Shown: one piece after another, positions 7,919 to 14,785 of the stretch
Layout: each line of letters begins with the position of its first letter
Numbering within the stretch: position 1 is the stretch's first letter
DNA from: Streptomyces sp. H27-H5
GTDB lineage: Bacteria > Actinomycetota > Actinomycetes > Streptomycetales > Streptomycetaceae
DNA length: 64,000 nucleotides
Assembly (NCBI RefSeq): GCF_026627505.1
Contig: NZ_JAPNLK010000020.1
Span: forward strand, 34,570 to 98,569
Reading direction: 5' to 3'
The notes under the pieces: model-generated
Told to the model about the DNA's origin: nothing
Seen by the model: only the letters and a program-made list of their open reading frames with translations
The model's database searches: none
Translations under genes and position numbers: made by a program

Positions 7919-8528
7919 CGCGTCCCCCGAACCGCGACAGCCTCGCCAGACCCTCGACAGCACCGCCGACAACGGCCTGAAGATCGTCATCGTCGGCGGT
8001 TTCGGCGTCGGCAAGACCACGATGGTCCGCTCGGTCAGCGAGATCCGTCCGCTGAACACCGAGGAGACGATGACCAAGGCCGGCGAGGCCGTCGACGACA
8101 CCGCCGGCATCGCCGCCAAGACGGCCACCACCGTCGCCTTCGACTTCGGCCGCATCACCCTCGACGCGCGCAACGTGCTCTACCTGTTCGGCGCCCCCGG
8201 CCAGGAGCGGTTCTGGTTCCTGTGGGACCGGCTCTTCTCCGGCACCCTCGGCGCCGTCGTCCTCGTCGACACCCGACGGCTCGCGGACTCCTGGTACGCC
8301 ATCGACCGACTCGAACACCACGGCACGCCCTTCGTGGTGGCCTGCAACGACTTCGGTGGCCCCGCCCACACCCCCGAGGACATCAGAGAGGCCCTCGACC
8401 TGCCGGACGAGGTGCCGCTCGTGTTCTGCGACGCCCGCTCCCGCGAGTCCAGCAAGCACGTCCTGATCTCCCTCGTACAACACCTTCAGACGGCCGTCAT
8501 GGCCAAGACCCCGGAGCCCGCCCCGTGA
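7899..8528 (+). CDS. cvnD: Conservon CvnD: small GTPase-like ATP/GTP-binding protein
   Basis: A 209-residue P-loop protein. Walker A is GGFGVGKT at residues 33-40, a switch-2-like motif is GAPGQERFWFLWD, and CNDF takes the place of the NKxD base-specificity motif. This is the conservon GTPase-like family, proposed to cycle nucleotides under control of CvnA/CvnB. The start is TTG 7899, inside the cvnC coding end, with GGAGCAGG upstream. The stop overlaps the GTG of the first P450 gene by 4 bp. Confidence 0.93.
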   Translation: MDSAISDASPEPRQPRQTLDSTADNGLKIVIVGGFGVGKTTMVRSVSEIRPLNTEETMTKAGEAVDDTAGIAAKTATTVAFDFGRITLDARNVLYLFGAPGQERFWFLWDRLFSGTLGAVVLVDTRRLADSWYAIDRLEHHGTPFVVACNDFGGPAHTPEDIREALDLPDEVPLVFCDARSRESSKHVLISLVQHLQTAVMAKTPEPAP

Positions 8529-9763
8529 CCACCCCCGACGCCCGCGAGCCGCAGCCCGTCTACCTCGGCGGGCCCCGGTTCCAGACCGACCCCGTCGAGC
8601 TGTACCGCGAGATGCGGCGCGACCACGGCTCCGTGGCACCGGTCGTGCTCGACGGCGACGTACCGGCCTGGCTGGTCCTCGGCTACCGCGAGCTGCACCA
8701 GGTCACCAGTGACCCGCAGCTCTTCTCCCGGGACTCCGAGCTGTGGAACCAGTGGGACCGCATCCCCGCCGACTGGCCGCTGCTCCCGATGATCGGCCGC
8801 AAGCAGCCCTCCATCCTCTACACCGTGGGCGAACGCCACCGCGAGCGCGCGGCCGTGATCTCCGACGCCCTGGAGTCCGTCGACCCCTTCGAGCTCAAGG
8901 GCCACGCCGAACGGTTCGCCGACGAACTGATCGACCGGCTCTGCGGCAAGGGGTCGTGCGACATCGTCGGCGAGTACGCGATGCTGCTGCCCCTGCGCGT
9001 CCTCGCCCGCATCTACGGATTCTCCGACGCGCAGGGCCCCGGCCTCGTCACCGCCATGAACGACATGATCAACGGGCGGGAGGGCGCCCTGGAGGGCCAA
9101 CGCCACCTGGGCGAGTCCATGTACGCGCTGCTCGCCGCGAAGTCCGCCGCGCCCGGCCCCGACGTGGCCTCCCGGATGCTCGCCAACCAGGCCGGCTTCA
9201 CCCTGGACGAGATCGCCCAGGACCTGATGGTGATGATGGCCGCCGGCCACCAGCCCACCGCCGACTGGATCGGCAACACCCTGCGCCTGATGCTCACCGA
9301 CGACCGGTTCGCCGCCTCCCTCACGGGCGGCCGGCACAGCGTCGGCGAAGCCATGAACGAGGTCCTCTGGGAGGACACCCCCACCCAGAACGTGGCCGGC
9401 CGCTGGGCCTCCAGGGACACCCACCTCGGAGGCCGGCGCATCGCGGCGGGCGACATGCTCCTGCTGGGCCTGGCCGCCGCCAACTCCGACCCGCACGTAC
9501 GCACCGACGCGGGCGCCCTCACCGGCGGCAACAACGCCTTCTTCTCCTTCGGCCACGGGGAACACCGCTGCCCCTTCCCGGCCCAGGAGGTCGCCGAGGC
9601 CATCGCGCGGACCGGCATCGAGGTGCTCCTCGACCGGCTCCCCGACGTGGACCTCGCCGTGCCCGCGACCGATCTCGCCCGGCGTCCGTCGCCCTGGCTG
9701 CGCGGACTGTCCGCACTCCCCGTGACCTACACACCGACCCCCGCCCTTGGAGCCCTCCGATGA
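8525..9763 (+). CDS. cvnE: Conservon CvnE: cytochrome P450 lacking the ExxR arginine (CYP157-like)
   Basis: A 412-residue P450. The heme-binding loop is FSFGHGEHRC with Cys349, and the I-helix reads MMAAGHQPTAD. The K-helix motif that is normally E-x-x-R reads E279-V-L-W282, so the otherwise near-universal arginine is replaced by tryptophan. Loss of ExxR is a published feature of the Streptomyces CYP157 family, which pairs with CYP154 in conservons, so this is expected rather than a decay signal. GTG 8525 overlaps the cvnD stop; the stop overlaps the next P450 start (ATGA). Substrate and redox partner unknown. Confidence 0.9.
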   Translation: MTTPDAREPQPVYLGGPRFQTDPVELYREMRRDHGSVAPVVLDGDVPAWLVLGYRELHQVTSDPQLFSRDSELWNQWDRIPADWPLLPMIGRKQPSILYTVGERHRERAAVISDALESVDPFELKGHAERFADELIDRLCGKGSCDIVGEYAMLLPLRVLARIYGFSDAQGPGLVTAMNDMINGREGALEGQRHLGESMYALLAAKSAAPGPDVASRMLANQAGFTLDEIAQDLMVMMAAGHQPTADWIGNTLRLMLTDDRFAASLTGGRHSVGEAMNEVLWEDTPTQNVAGRWASRDTHLGGRRIAAGDMLLLGLAAANSDPHVRTDAGALTGGNNAFFSFGHGEHRCPFPAQEVAEAIARTGIEVLLDRLPDVDLAVPATDLARRPSPWLRGLSALPVTYTPTPALGALR

Positions 9764-10995
9764 CGTGCCCGATCGACCACGCCGGCCCCGCCGCCATCAC
9801 GCTCGACCCCTTCGTCACCGACCTCGCCGCCGAGAGCGCCGCGCTGCGCGCCGCCGGCCCGCTCGTACGCGTCGTCCTGCCCGGCGGTGTCGGCGTATAC
9901 GCGGTCACGCACCACGCCGAGGCCCGAAAACTCCTCACCGACGCCAGAGTGGTCAAGGACATCAACGTGTGGGGGGCCTGGCAGCGCGGGGAGATCCCCC
10001 TGGACTGGCCGCTGATCGGCCTCGCCAACCCCGGCCGTTCCATGCTCACCGTCGACGGCGACGAGCACCGGCGGCTGCGCACGCTGGTCGCCCAGGCACT
10101 CACGGTCCGCCGGGTGGAGAAGCTCCGCACCGGCATAGAGGCCCTCACCACGGGCATGCTCGACCGGCTGGCCGCACGGCCCGCGGGGGAGACGGTCGAT
10201 CTGAAGGCGGAGTTCGCCTACCCGCTCCCGATGAACGTCATCAGCGAGCTGATGGGCGTCGAGGCCGCCGAACACCCGCGCCTCAAGGCGCTGTTCGAGA
10301 AGTTCTTCTCCACCCAGACGCTGCCCGAGGAAGTCCCCCAGATGATGGCGGACCTCGGCGCGCTCTTCTCCCGCATCGTCGAGTCCAAGCGCGAGAACCC
10401 CGGCGACGACCTCACCAGCGCCCTGATCGCCGCCTCGCAGGACGGCGACCACCTCAGCAACGAGGAGATCACCAACACCCTCCAGCTGATGGTCGCCGCC
10501 GGCCACGAGACCACGATCAGCCTGATCGTCAATGCGGTCGTCGCCCTGGAGACCCACCCCGAGCAGCGCGCCCTCGTCCTCAAGGGCGAGGTGCCGTGGG
10601 AGAACGTCATCGAGGAGACCCTGCGTTGGTCCACCCCCACCTCGCACGTCCTGATCCGCTTCGCGAGCGAGGACGTCGAGGTGGGCGACCGGATCCTGCC
10701 CAAGGGCGAGGGCCTGATCGTCTCCTTCGGCGCCCTCGGCCGTGACGAGGCCCAACACGGCGACACGGCAGGCCTGTTCGACATCACCCGCACCCCGAAT
10801 CGGCACATCTCCTTCGGCCACGGGCCGCACGTCTGCCCCGGCGCCTCGCTCTCCCGGCTGGAGGCCCTGGTGGCACTCCCCGCCCTGTACGCCCGCTTCC
10901 CCGACCTGAGCCTGGCAGTCGCGGCCGGGGAACTGCGCAACAAGCCGATCCTCACCCAGAACGACCTCTTCGACCTCCCGGTCCGCCTGGCCTGA
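9760..10995 (+). CDS. cvnF: Conservon CvnF: cytochrome P450 (CYP154-like)
   Basis: A 411-residue P450 with all canonical motifs: I-helix AAGHETT, K-helix E286-T-L-R289 and heme loop FGHGPHVCPG with Cys359. It is the last gene of the six-gene conservon and starts inside the stop of the preceding P450 gene (ATGA at 9760-9763). Family assignment to CYP154 rests on the partnership with a CYP157-like protein and overall motif layout, not on an alignment. It is a soluble monooxygenase needing ferredoxin electrons from elsewhere. A strong hairpin follows at 11020-11047. Confidence 0.9.
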   Translation: MTCPIDHAGPAAITLDPFVTDLAAESAALRAAGPLVRVVLPGGVGVYAVTHHAEARKLLTDARVVKDINVWGAWQRGEIPLDWPLIGLANPGRSMLTVDGDEHRRLRTLVAQALTVRRVEKLRTGIEALTTGMLDRLAARPAGETVDLKAEFAYPLPMNVISELMGVEAAEHPRLKALFEKFFSTQTLPEEVPQMMADLGALFSRIVESKRENPGDDLTSALIAASQDGDHLSNEEITNTLQLMVAAGHETTISLIVNAVVALETHPEQRALVLKGEVPWENVIEETLRWSTPTSHVLIRFASEDVEVGDRILPKGEGLIVSFGALGRDEAQHGDTAGLFDITRTPNRHISFGHGPHVCPGASLSRLEALVALPALYARFPDLSLAVAAGELRNKPILTQNDLFDLPVRLA

Positions 10996-11019
10996 CCGAC
11001 GCCCCGACACGCCCCGACG

Positions 11020-11047
11020 CCCCGCCCCCGACCGCACGGGGGCGGGG
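11020..11047 (+). terminator. Terminator of the conservon operon
   Basis: CCCCGCCCCCG (11020-11030) and CGGGGGCGGGG (11037-11047) form a perfect 11-bp stem with loop ACCGCA, 25 bp after the last conservon stop and followed by AAA. It separates the conservon from the leaderless gene at 11092. Confidence 0.8.
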
Positions 11048-11079
11048 AAACACGCGTGCGCCCGCGACGAGGCCGCTGC

Positions 11080-11085
11080 TAGGTT
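11080..11085 (+). promoter_or_regulatory. -10 box TAGGTT of a leaderless promoter
   Basis: TAGGTT ends 6 nt before the GTG at 11092, the spacing expected if transcription starts on the first base of the start codon. No Shine-Dalgarno is present upstream of that GTG. This pattern is typical of Streptomyces leaderless genes. A good -35 box is not evident. Confidence 0.6.
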
Positions 11086-11091
11086 GATCAC

Positions 11092-11823
11092 GTGCCGAAG
11101 CTGAATCAGATAATCGCCGTGGAAAAGGGCGTCAAGTCCAAGTCGCTCCAGGAACTGACGCAAGCCCACCAGGACGTCCAGAAGCCCGCCTTGATGGCCG
11201 GCATCTCGCGGACGTACCAGCCCAAGGACGAAGAGGGCGAGCAACTGCCCCCGGAGTCCACCCGCGTCCAGCTCAAGGCCGAGGACGTGCTGCGCGCGAC
11301 CGCCGGTACCCTCACGCGACTGTTCGACGTGACGGCGACCAAGGACTGGGCGAACCGCACCGCGGCGGCGGACGTCGTCGTCGACGGCCAGGTCCTGCTG
11401 CCCCAGGTCCCCGTCCCGTACCTGCTGTTCCTGGAGAAGCAACTCACGGACCTGCACACCTTCGTGCGCAAACTGCCCGTGCTGGACGCGTCGGAATCCT
11501 GGAACCTGGACCCCTCGACGGACTCCTGGAAGACGGACCCGGTGCGCACCATCCGCACGAAGAAGGTCCCGCGCAACCACGTGAAGGCCGAGGCCACGGA
11601 GAAGCACCCGGCGCAGGTCGAGGTGTACTACGAGGACGTGCCGGTCGGCTACTGGACCACCGTGAAGTTCTCCGGAGCCCTTCCCGCGCGGCGCGTGAAC
11701 GAGCTCCTCGACCGGGTCGAGAAGATCCAGCAGGCGGTCAAGTTCGCCCGCGAGGAGGCCAACAGCGCCGACGTCACGGACCAACGGGTCGGCGACGCGG
11801 TGTTCGGCTACCTCTTCAGGTAG
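11092..11823 (+). CDS. Conserved 243-residue protein of unknown function, linked to permuted tRNA-like genes
   Basis: I do not recognise an enzymatic domain. The protein is soluble, lacks a signal peptide or membrane segment and is rich in charged residues. It opens with KLNQIIAVEKGVKSKSLQEL, has a middle VDGQVLLPQVPVPYLLFLEKQL and ends in a helical segment VNELLDRVEKIQQAVKFAREEA. It contains no Walker motif, HxH or Cys cluster. The start GTG 11092 is preceded by a -10 box and no ribosome site, so the mRNA is probably leaderless. No terminator separates it from the two permuted tRNA-like genes that begin ~75 bp after its stop, so they are probably co-transcribed. An RNA-binding, RNA-protecting or RNA-joining role is my inference from location only. 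Confidence 0.8.
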   Translation: MPKLNQIIAVEKGVKSKSLQELTQAHQDVQKPALMAGISRTYQPKDEEGEQLPPESTRVQLKAEDVLRATAGTLTRLFDVTATKDWANRTAAADVVVDGQVLLPQVPVPYLLFLEKQLTDLHTFVRKLPVLDASESWNLDPSTDSWKTDPVRTIRTKKVPRNHVKAEATEKHPAQVEVYYEDVPVGYWTTVKFSGALPARRVNELLDRVEKIQQAVKFAREEANSADVTDQRVGDAVFGYLFR

Positions 11824-11833
11824 CCTCGAAAAC

Positions 11834-11898
11834 GCCCCCCGTGCGAGCGAGGGGGTGCGCTGAAGAGCGCAAGCTGAAACTGAATGTCGAAGCTGAAC
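11834..11898 (+). ncRNA. Structured leader upstream of the first permuted tRNA
   Basis: Between the stop of the 243-residue protein and the first tRNA 3' half lie two hairpins: CCCCC/GGGGG (11836-11840 with 11851-11855) and the perfect TGCGCT-GAAG-AGCGCA (11856-11871). The following segment pairs with sequence after the tRNA 5' half: CTGA 11893-11896 with TCAG 11984-11987, and GAA 11889-11891 with TTC 11989-11991. It therefore probably serves as the 5' leader that brings the two halves together. Processing sites are unknown. Confidence 0.45.
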
Positions 11899-11981
11899 AC
11901 GGGGTGTCAGTCGGGGGTTCGAATCCCTCTCCCCGCACCACGTGCGGGGGTGGCCCAAGCCGGTAGAGGCGGCCCCATGAA
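11899..11981 (+). tRNA. Circularly permuted tRNA-like gene 1 (predicted anticodon GAA, Phe)
   Basis: The 3' half precedes the 5' half. The 3' half (11899-11940) has anticodon-stem strand GGGGT (11901-11905), variable GTCAGTC, T-arm GGGGG-TTCGAAT-CCCTC (11913-11929), acceptor strand TCCCCGC (11930-11936), A73 and an encoded CCA (11938-11940). After only CGT comes the 5' half: acceptor GCGGGGG (11944-11950), TG, D-arm GCC/GGC around CAAGCCGGTAGA with the conserved GG, then anticodon-stem strand GCCCC (11972-11976), AT and GAA. The acceptor strands pair 7/7 (one G-U) and the anticodon strands 5/5 (one G-U). The joined loop would read AUGAAAC with U33. Maturation needs cutting and joining in the anticodon loop. 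Amino-acid identity is tentative. Confidence 0.65.
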
Positions 11982-12047
11982 TCTCAGATTCTCGCTCCAG
12001 TCTCAGTATTCGCCGCCGAACACCGGATCGACCGGGCGCGGGCGATC
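11982..12047 (+). ncRNA. Spacer between the two permuted tRNA-like genes
   Basis: This segment would be trailer of gene 1 and leader of gene 2. It contains TCTCAG twice (11983-11987 region and 12001-12006), a small hairpin CCGG-ATCGA-CCGG near 12023-12035, and GATC at 12044-12047. The GATC pairs with GATC at 12130-12133 beyond the gene-2 5' half, stacking directly on its anticodon stem. No coding sequence is apparent. Confidence 0.4.
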
Positions 12048-12124
12048 ATCGACGGATGGGGGTTCAAGTCCCCTCGGCGCCTCTGCCGCGGCGCTGTAGT
12101 TCAAAGGCAGAACACGTCGATCTC
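12048..12124 (+). tRNA. Circularly permuted tRNA-like gene 2 (predicted anticodon CUC, Glu)
   Basis: The 3' half comes first: ATCGACG (12048-12054), variable GAT, T-arm GGGGG-TTCAAGT-CCCCT (12058-12074), acceptor CGGCGCC (12075-12081), U73, no CCA. After an 8-nt linker comes the 5' half: acceptor GGCGCTG (12090-12096), U8-A9, D-stem GTTC/GAAC around AAAGGCA (12099-12113), A26, then CGTCGAT (12115-12121) and CTC. Acceptor strands pair 7/7 (one G-U). CGTCGAT is the exact reverse complement of ATCGACG, giving a full 5-bp anticodon stem. The joined loop is AUCUCAU with U33, anticodon CUC and A37. The D-arm resembles tRNA-Gly and the variable loop is short, so charging identity is uncertain. Confidence 0.68.
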
Positions 12125-12182
12125 AAAATGATCCGCGGCCCTTAAACGCCGCCGGTGTGCGCAAATGGGTGGCAAGCAGGAG

Positions 12183-12207
12183 CCCGGGAGCTGGATATGC
12201 TCCCGGG
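12183..12207. terminator. Bidirectional terminator after the permuted tRNA locus
   Basis: CCCGGGAGC (12183-12191) and GCTCCCGGG (12199-12207) form a perfect 9-bp stem with loop TGGATAT. It lies between the RNA locus on the plus strand and the convergent anti-sigma gene ending at 12232, so it can serve both. Confidence 0.8.
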
Positions 12208-12231
12208 TTCCGTCACGCGCGCCCGTCCCCG

Positions 12232-12963
12232 CTACGCCTTCGCGGGCACGGGTACCGACACGTAGGCCTTGCCCGACTCGTTCTCGACCAGGATCTCCTT
12301 CACGTCCGCCGGGTCGACGGCCGCCGAGCCGTCCAACGCGGCCCCCTTGCCCTCGCCGTGCTCCGCCGAGCCCACCACCCAACCGCCCGCGATGGTCCGC
12401 TTGCCGTTCCGGGAGACCACGATCAACCGGCACCGCTCACCCGCCGGGATGTCCGCCACGGCCGCGTGCACCCGCACCCACTGGGGGGCCGGCGTGACCC
12501 GTACGGTCATCCGCGCACCCGTGAGCCGATCCGTCGCGGAAGCCACCCGGGTCCCGGGCGGCGGCGGTGACGGCGTCGCCGACACGGTCGGGGACGGCAC
12601 CGGAGGCACCGCCTGCACCTGACCCGGGCCCGACTGGGTCCCGGCCCAGAACACGGCGGCCAGCGAGGCGGCCGCGGCCAGCCCGGCCAGTCCCACACGG
12701 CGCCGGGACGCCGAGGCCCGCTCGTTGCGCACCTGCCGCAGCGTGCGCTGCAGCAACAGATCGCCGCCCTGGGGCGGTCCCTCCAGGAACGCCTCCTCGG
12801 GCACCTCGCCGAGCGCGGCTTCCATCTCGCGCAACGCGGTCACCTCCTCCCGGCACTGCACGCAGTCGCCGATGTGCTCCTCGACGCGTCGCACGTCCTG
12901 TTCGTCCAGGACTCCGAGAACATAGGGGCCGAGCAGTTCCTCCTCGTGCCGCTGCCGGTTCAT
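12232..12963 (-). CDS. Zinc-finger anti-sigma factor (membrane-anchored)
   Basis: A 243-residue protein with an N-terminal ZAS/zf-HC2 domain containing the HxxxCxxC motif (EEHIGDCVQCREE, about residues 28-40), a single membrane segment near residues 89-106 (VGLAGLAAAASLAAVFWAG) and an extracytoplasmic RskA-like C-terminal domain after a Pro/Ser-rich linker. It should bind and silence the sigma factor encoded just upstream, with which its ATG overlaps by 4 bp. Release would follow an envelope signal or proteolysis. Zinc binding is inferred from the motif. Confidence 0.93.
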   Translation of the reverse strand: MNRQRHEEELLGPYVLGVLDEQDVRRVEEHIGDCVQCREEVTALREMEAALGEVPEEAFLEGPPQGGDLLLQRTLRQVRNERASASRRRVGLAGLAAAASLAAVFWAGTQSGPGQVQAVPPVPSPTVSATPSPPPPGTRVASATDRLTGARMTVRVTPAPQWVRVHAAVADIPAGERCRLIVVSRNGKRTIAGGWVVGSAEHGEGKGAALDGSAAVDPADVKEILVENESGKAYVSVPVPAKA

Positions 12964-13562
12964 GCCACCACCTCCCGCAATCCGCCGGGCTGCTGGGGCG
13001 GCCTGCCCGATCTTCTGTCCCTGTTGCCGTCCCTGGTGCCGTCCATGAAGGCTTCGCGCAGCGCCTTGAGGGCGTAGTGCGCGCGTGATTTGACCGTTCC
13101 CGCCGGAATCCCGAGGCGATCGGCCGCCTCGGCGACGCTGAGCTGTCGGTAGTACAACTCCGTCAGCACGTCCCGGTGTTCCGGAGTCAGCTGGTCGAGG
13201 GCTCCCAGTACGGTCATCGCGTTCACGACCGAATCCGCGTGATCCGCCTCGACCGGGGGAGCGGCCGCCGATCCGGAGACCTCCGGCGGACGCGCCGCCT
13301 TGGCCCGGAACCGGTCGGTGACGATGTTGCGCGCCACCGTGAGCAGCCAGCCGCGCACCGATCCCTTCCCGTTGACCAGGACCTCGGAGTGCCGCCAGGC
13401 CCGTATCAGGGTCTCCTGGACCACGTCCTCGGCGGCCGCCCGGTCCCCGGTCAGCCGGGTGGCGTACGCGAGCAGGGCGTGGCCGTGCTCCTCGTACACC
13501 GACTTGATCAGTGCCTCATCGGTCGATCCCCGCCGAGTGCGGGGCCACAGTGGTCCGGCCAT
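12960..13562 (-). CDS. ECF RNA polymerase sigma factor
   Basis: A 200-residue group-4 (ECF) sigma factor. Region 2 is recognisable at LLAYATRLTGDRAAAEDVVQETLIRAWRH, ending in VRGWLLTVARNIVTDRFR. Region 4 carries LTPEHRDVLTELYYRQLSVAEAADRLG followed by IPAGTVKSRAHYALKALRE, the -35-recognition helix-turn-helix. The gene is the first of a two-gene operon with its anti-sigma factor (4-bp overlap), the standard layout for SigL/ECF19-like pairs. Auto-regulation is usual for such pairs but no promoter match was found by eye. Confidence 0.94.
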   Translation of the reverse strand: MAGPLWPRTRRGSTDEALIKSVYEEHGHALLAYATRLTGDRAAAEDVVQETLIRAWRHSEVLVNGKGSVRGWLLTVARNIVTDRFRAKAARPPEVSGSAAAPPVEADHADSVVNAMTVLGALDQLTPEHRDVLTELYYRQLSVAEAADRLGIPAGTVKSRAHYALKALREAFMDGTRDGNRDRRSGRPPQQPGGLREVVA

Positions 13563-13663
13563 CTCACCCTCTCCGTCTTCCGTGCTTCGCGTGGTGCGGT
13601 CGGAACACGCCGCCCGGCGCGATCGGGTTCATGTGACCTGCGTCACCCATGCCGCCCCGTGGG

Positions 13664-14647
13664 TCACATCCGGCACGTGCGCCCCGTGTTCAGGCAGTCG
13701 ACGACCGCCCGCATCCGGCCCTCGGTCATCACGTTCACGAACATCGCGTGGTCCGTCTTCGGGCTGTGCCGCTGTTCCGGGAAGGAGTCCAACGCGATCG
13801 GCGCGCCGGCCGGCACCTCGTAGGCGAGCGAGACGCGCAACTGCGGCACCGGGAAGGCGCCCTGCGGGCACACCCCGTTGTCCGCCGGGAACACCAGGTG
13901 CGAACGGTGCCCGGGGCTCTCGGTGTCCAGGCCGTTCCAGCAACTCGGGAAGACCAGCGTCCGGGTCAGCCGCTCGCCCGCCGGGCAGCGCGGATAGCGG
14001 GTGGTGGACCGGTCGGGCGAACCGGAGCAGCCCCAACGCGCCCGGACGTCGGCGTCGTCGGCCGCCGTGTACGCGACCGCGTCGCCGGTCACCGCGCGCA
14101 GGAACCGGGGCATCGGCACGACATCGCTCACGGGGTTGCCGCGGAACTCCACGCCCACCGTCGTCTCCGGCAGGATCTCACCGGCGTTCCCGTGGCCCGC
14201 GGAGCCCTCGTGGCCGTCCGTGCCCGCACGGGCCGTGCGGCGCAGCACGGGCCAGTAGTACGTCGACCGGTCGCCGCCGGTACAACTCGTGGGGGCCGCG
14301 GCCAGGGAGGCGTCGGTGGACATGGCGTCCGTGGACAGGTTTCCCACGTACGCGTGCGTGTGGTGCGCGCCCGCGCGCAAACCGGGCGAGACCACCAGGT
14401 TGTCCTCGTTGTAGTGGTGTTCCCGGTTGCGCCCGCAATCGACCACCACCGACCCGGTGGAGGCCCCGGGACCCGCCGCCGGCGGCGCCGGCGCGGGCGA
14501 CACGTCGCGCATGTCGACGAAGTCCTCCGCGCCGACGCCCGCGTCCCGCGGCCCGGCGGCCCGTGAGACCCCGAGCGCGGCAGCGGTCAGCCCTCCGCCC
14601 AACACCAGGCAGACCAGCAGCACGAGCAGGCGGTTTTCGTTCCCCAT
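13664..14647 (-). CDS. DUF1996 secreted or membrane-anchored protein
   Basis: A 327-residue protein starting at ATG 14647 (an upstream in-frame ATG at 14656 adds three residues). An N-terminal hydrophobic segment (RLLVLLVCLVLGGGLTAAALG) is a signal anchor or signal peptide. The DUF1996 domain follows, with hallmark GAHHTHAYVGN, TYYWPVL, GCSGS and FPSCWNGLD...HRSHLVFP. Family members in bacteria and fungi are secreted with conserved His/Asp/Cys residues but no proven activity. It stands alone upstream of the sigma operon on the same strand. Confidence 0.88.
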   Translation of the reverse strand: MGNENRLLVLLVCLVLGGGLTAAALGVSRAAGPRDAGVGAEDFVDMRDVSPAPAPPAAGPGASTGSVVVDCGRNREHHYNEDNLVVSPGLRAGAHHTHAYVGNLSTDAMSTDASLAAAPTSCTGGDRSTYYWPVLRRTARAGTDGHEGSAGHGNAGEILPETTVGVEFRGNPVSDVVPMPRFLRAVTGDAVAYTAADDADVRARWGCSGSPDRSTTRYPRCPAGERLTRTLVFPSCWNGLDTESPGHRSHLVFPADNGVCPQGAFPVPQLRVSLAYEVPAGAPIALDSFPEQRHSPKTDHAMFVNVMTEGRMRAVVDCLNTGRTCRM

Positions 14648-14785
14648 GGCGGTCACCGTTGCCGCTGTCCACCGCCCCCGTCAACCTGGCGACCGTACCG
14701 TGGTCCCCCCGACGCCCCGGGAGCCCGGCCGGATCGAACCCCGGGTCCTTGCCGGGGCCGACCGGGACCGCGCAGAGTACCCCTC

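Noticed and set aside
11847..11940. A linear tRNA reading of the first RNA, with 5' acceptor GCGAGGG pairing to TCCCCGC
   Set aside because: It leaves an A-C mismatch in the acceptor stem and has no normal D-arm (the 5' part forms TGCGCT-GAAG-AGCGCA instead). The downstream GCGGGGG pairs perfectly with the same strand and is followed by a canonical D-arm, so the permuted reading is better.
11944..12082. A linear tRNA-Leu-like gene from GCGGGGG to CGGCGCC with anticodon CAG
   Set aside because: The acceptor strands do not pair (GCGGGGG against CGGCGCC), the proposed CTCAGAT loop has no 5-bp stem, and the insert would be far too long.
11884..12099. Open frame reading through the RNA locus
   Set aside because: It runs across both T-arms and D-arms, has no ribosome site and no protein similarity; it is an accident of composition.
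12090..12150. A linear tRNA with anticodon AAA in the hairpin GATC-TCAAAAT-GATC
   Set aside because: It lacks U33, has a 4-bp stem only, and no T-arm follows. The 5' strand pairs exactly with ATCGACG upstream instead.
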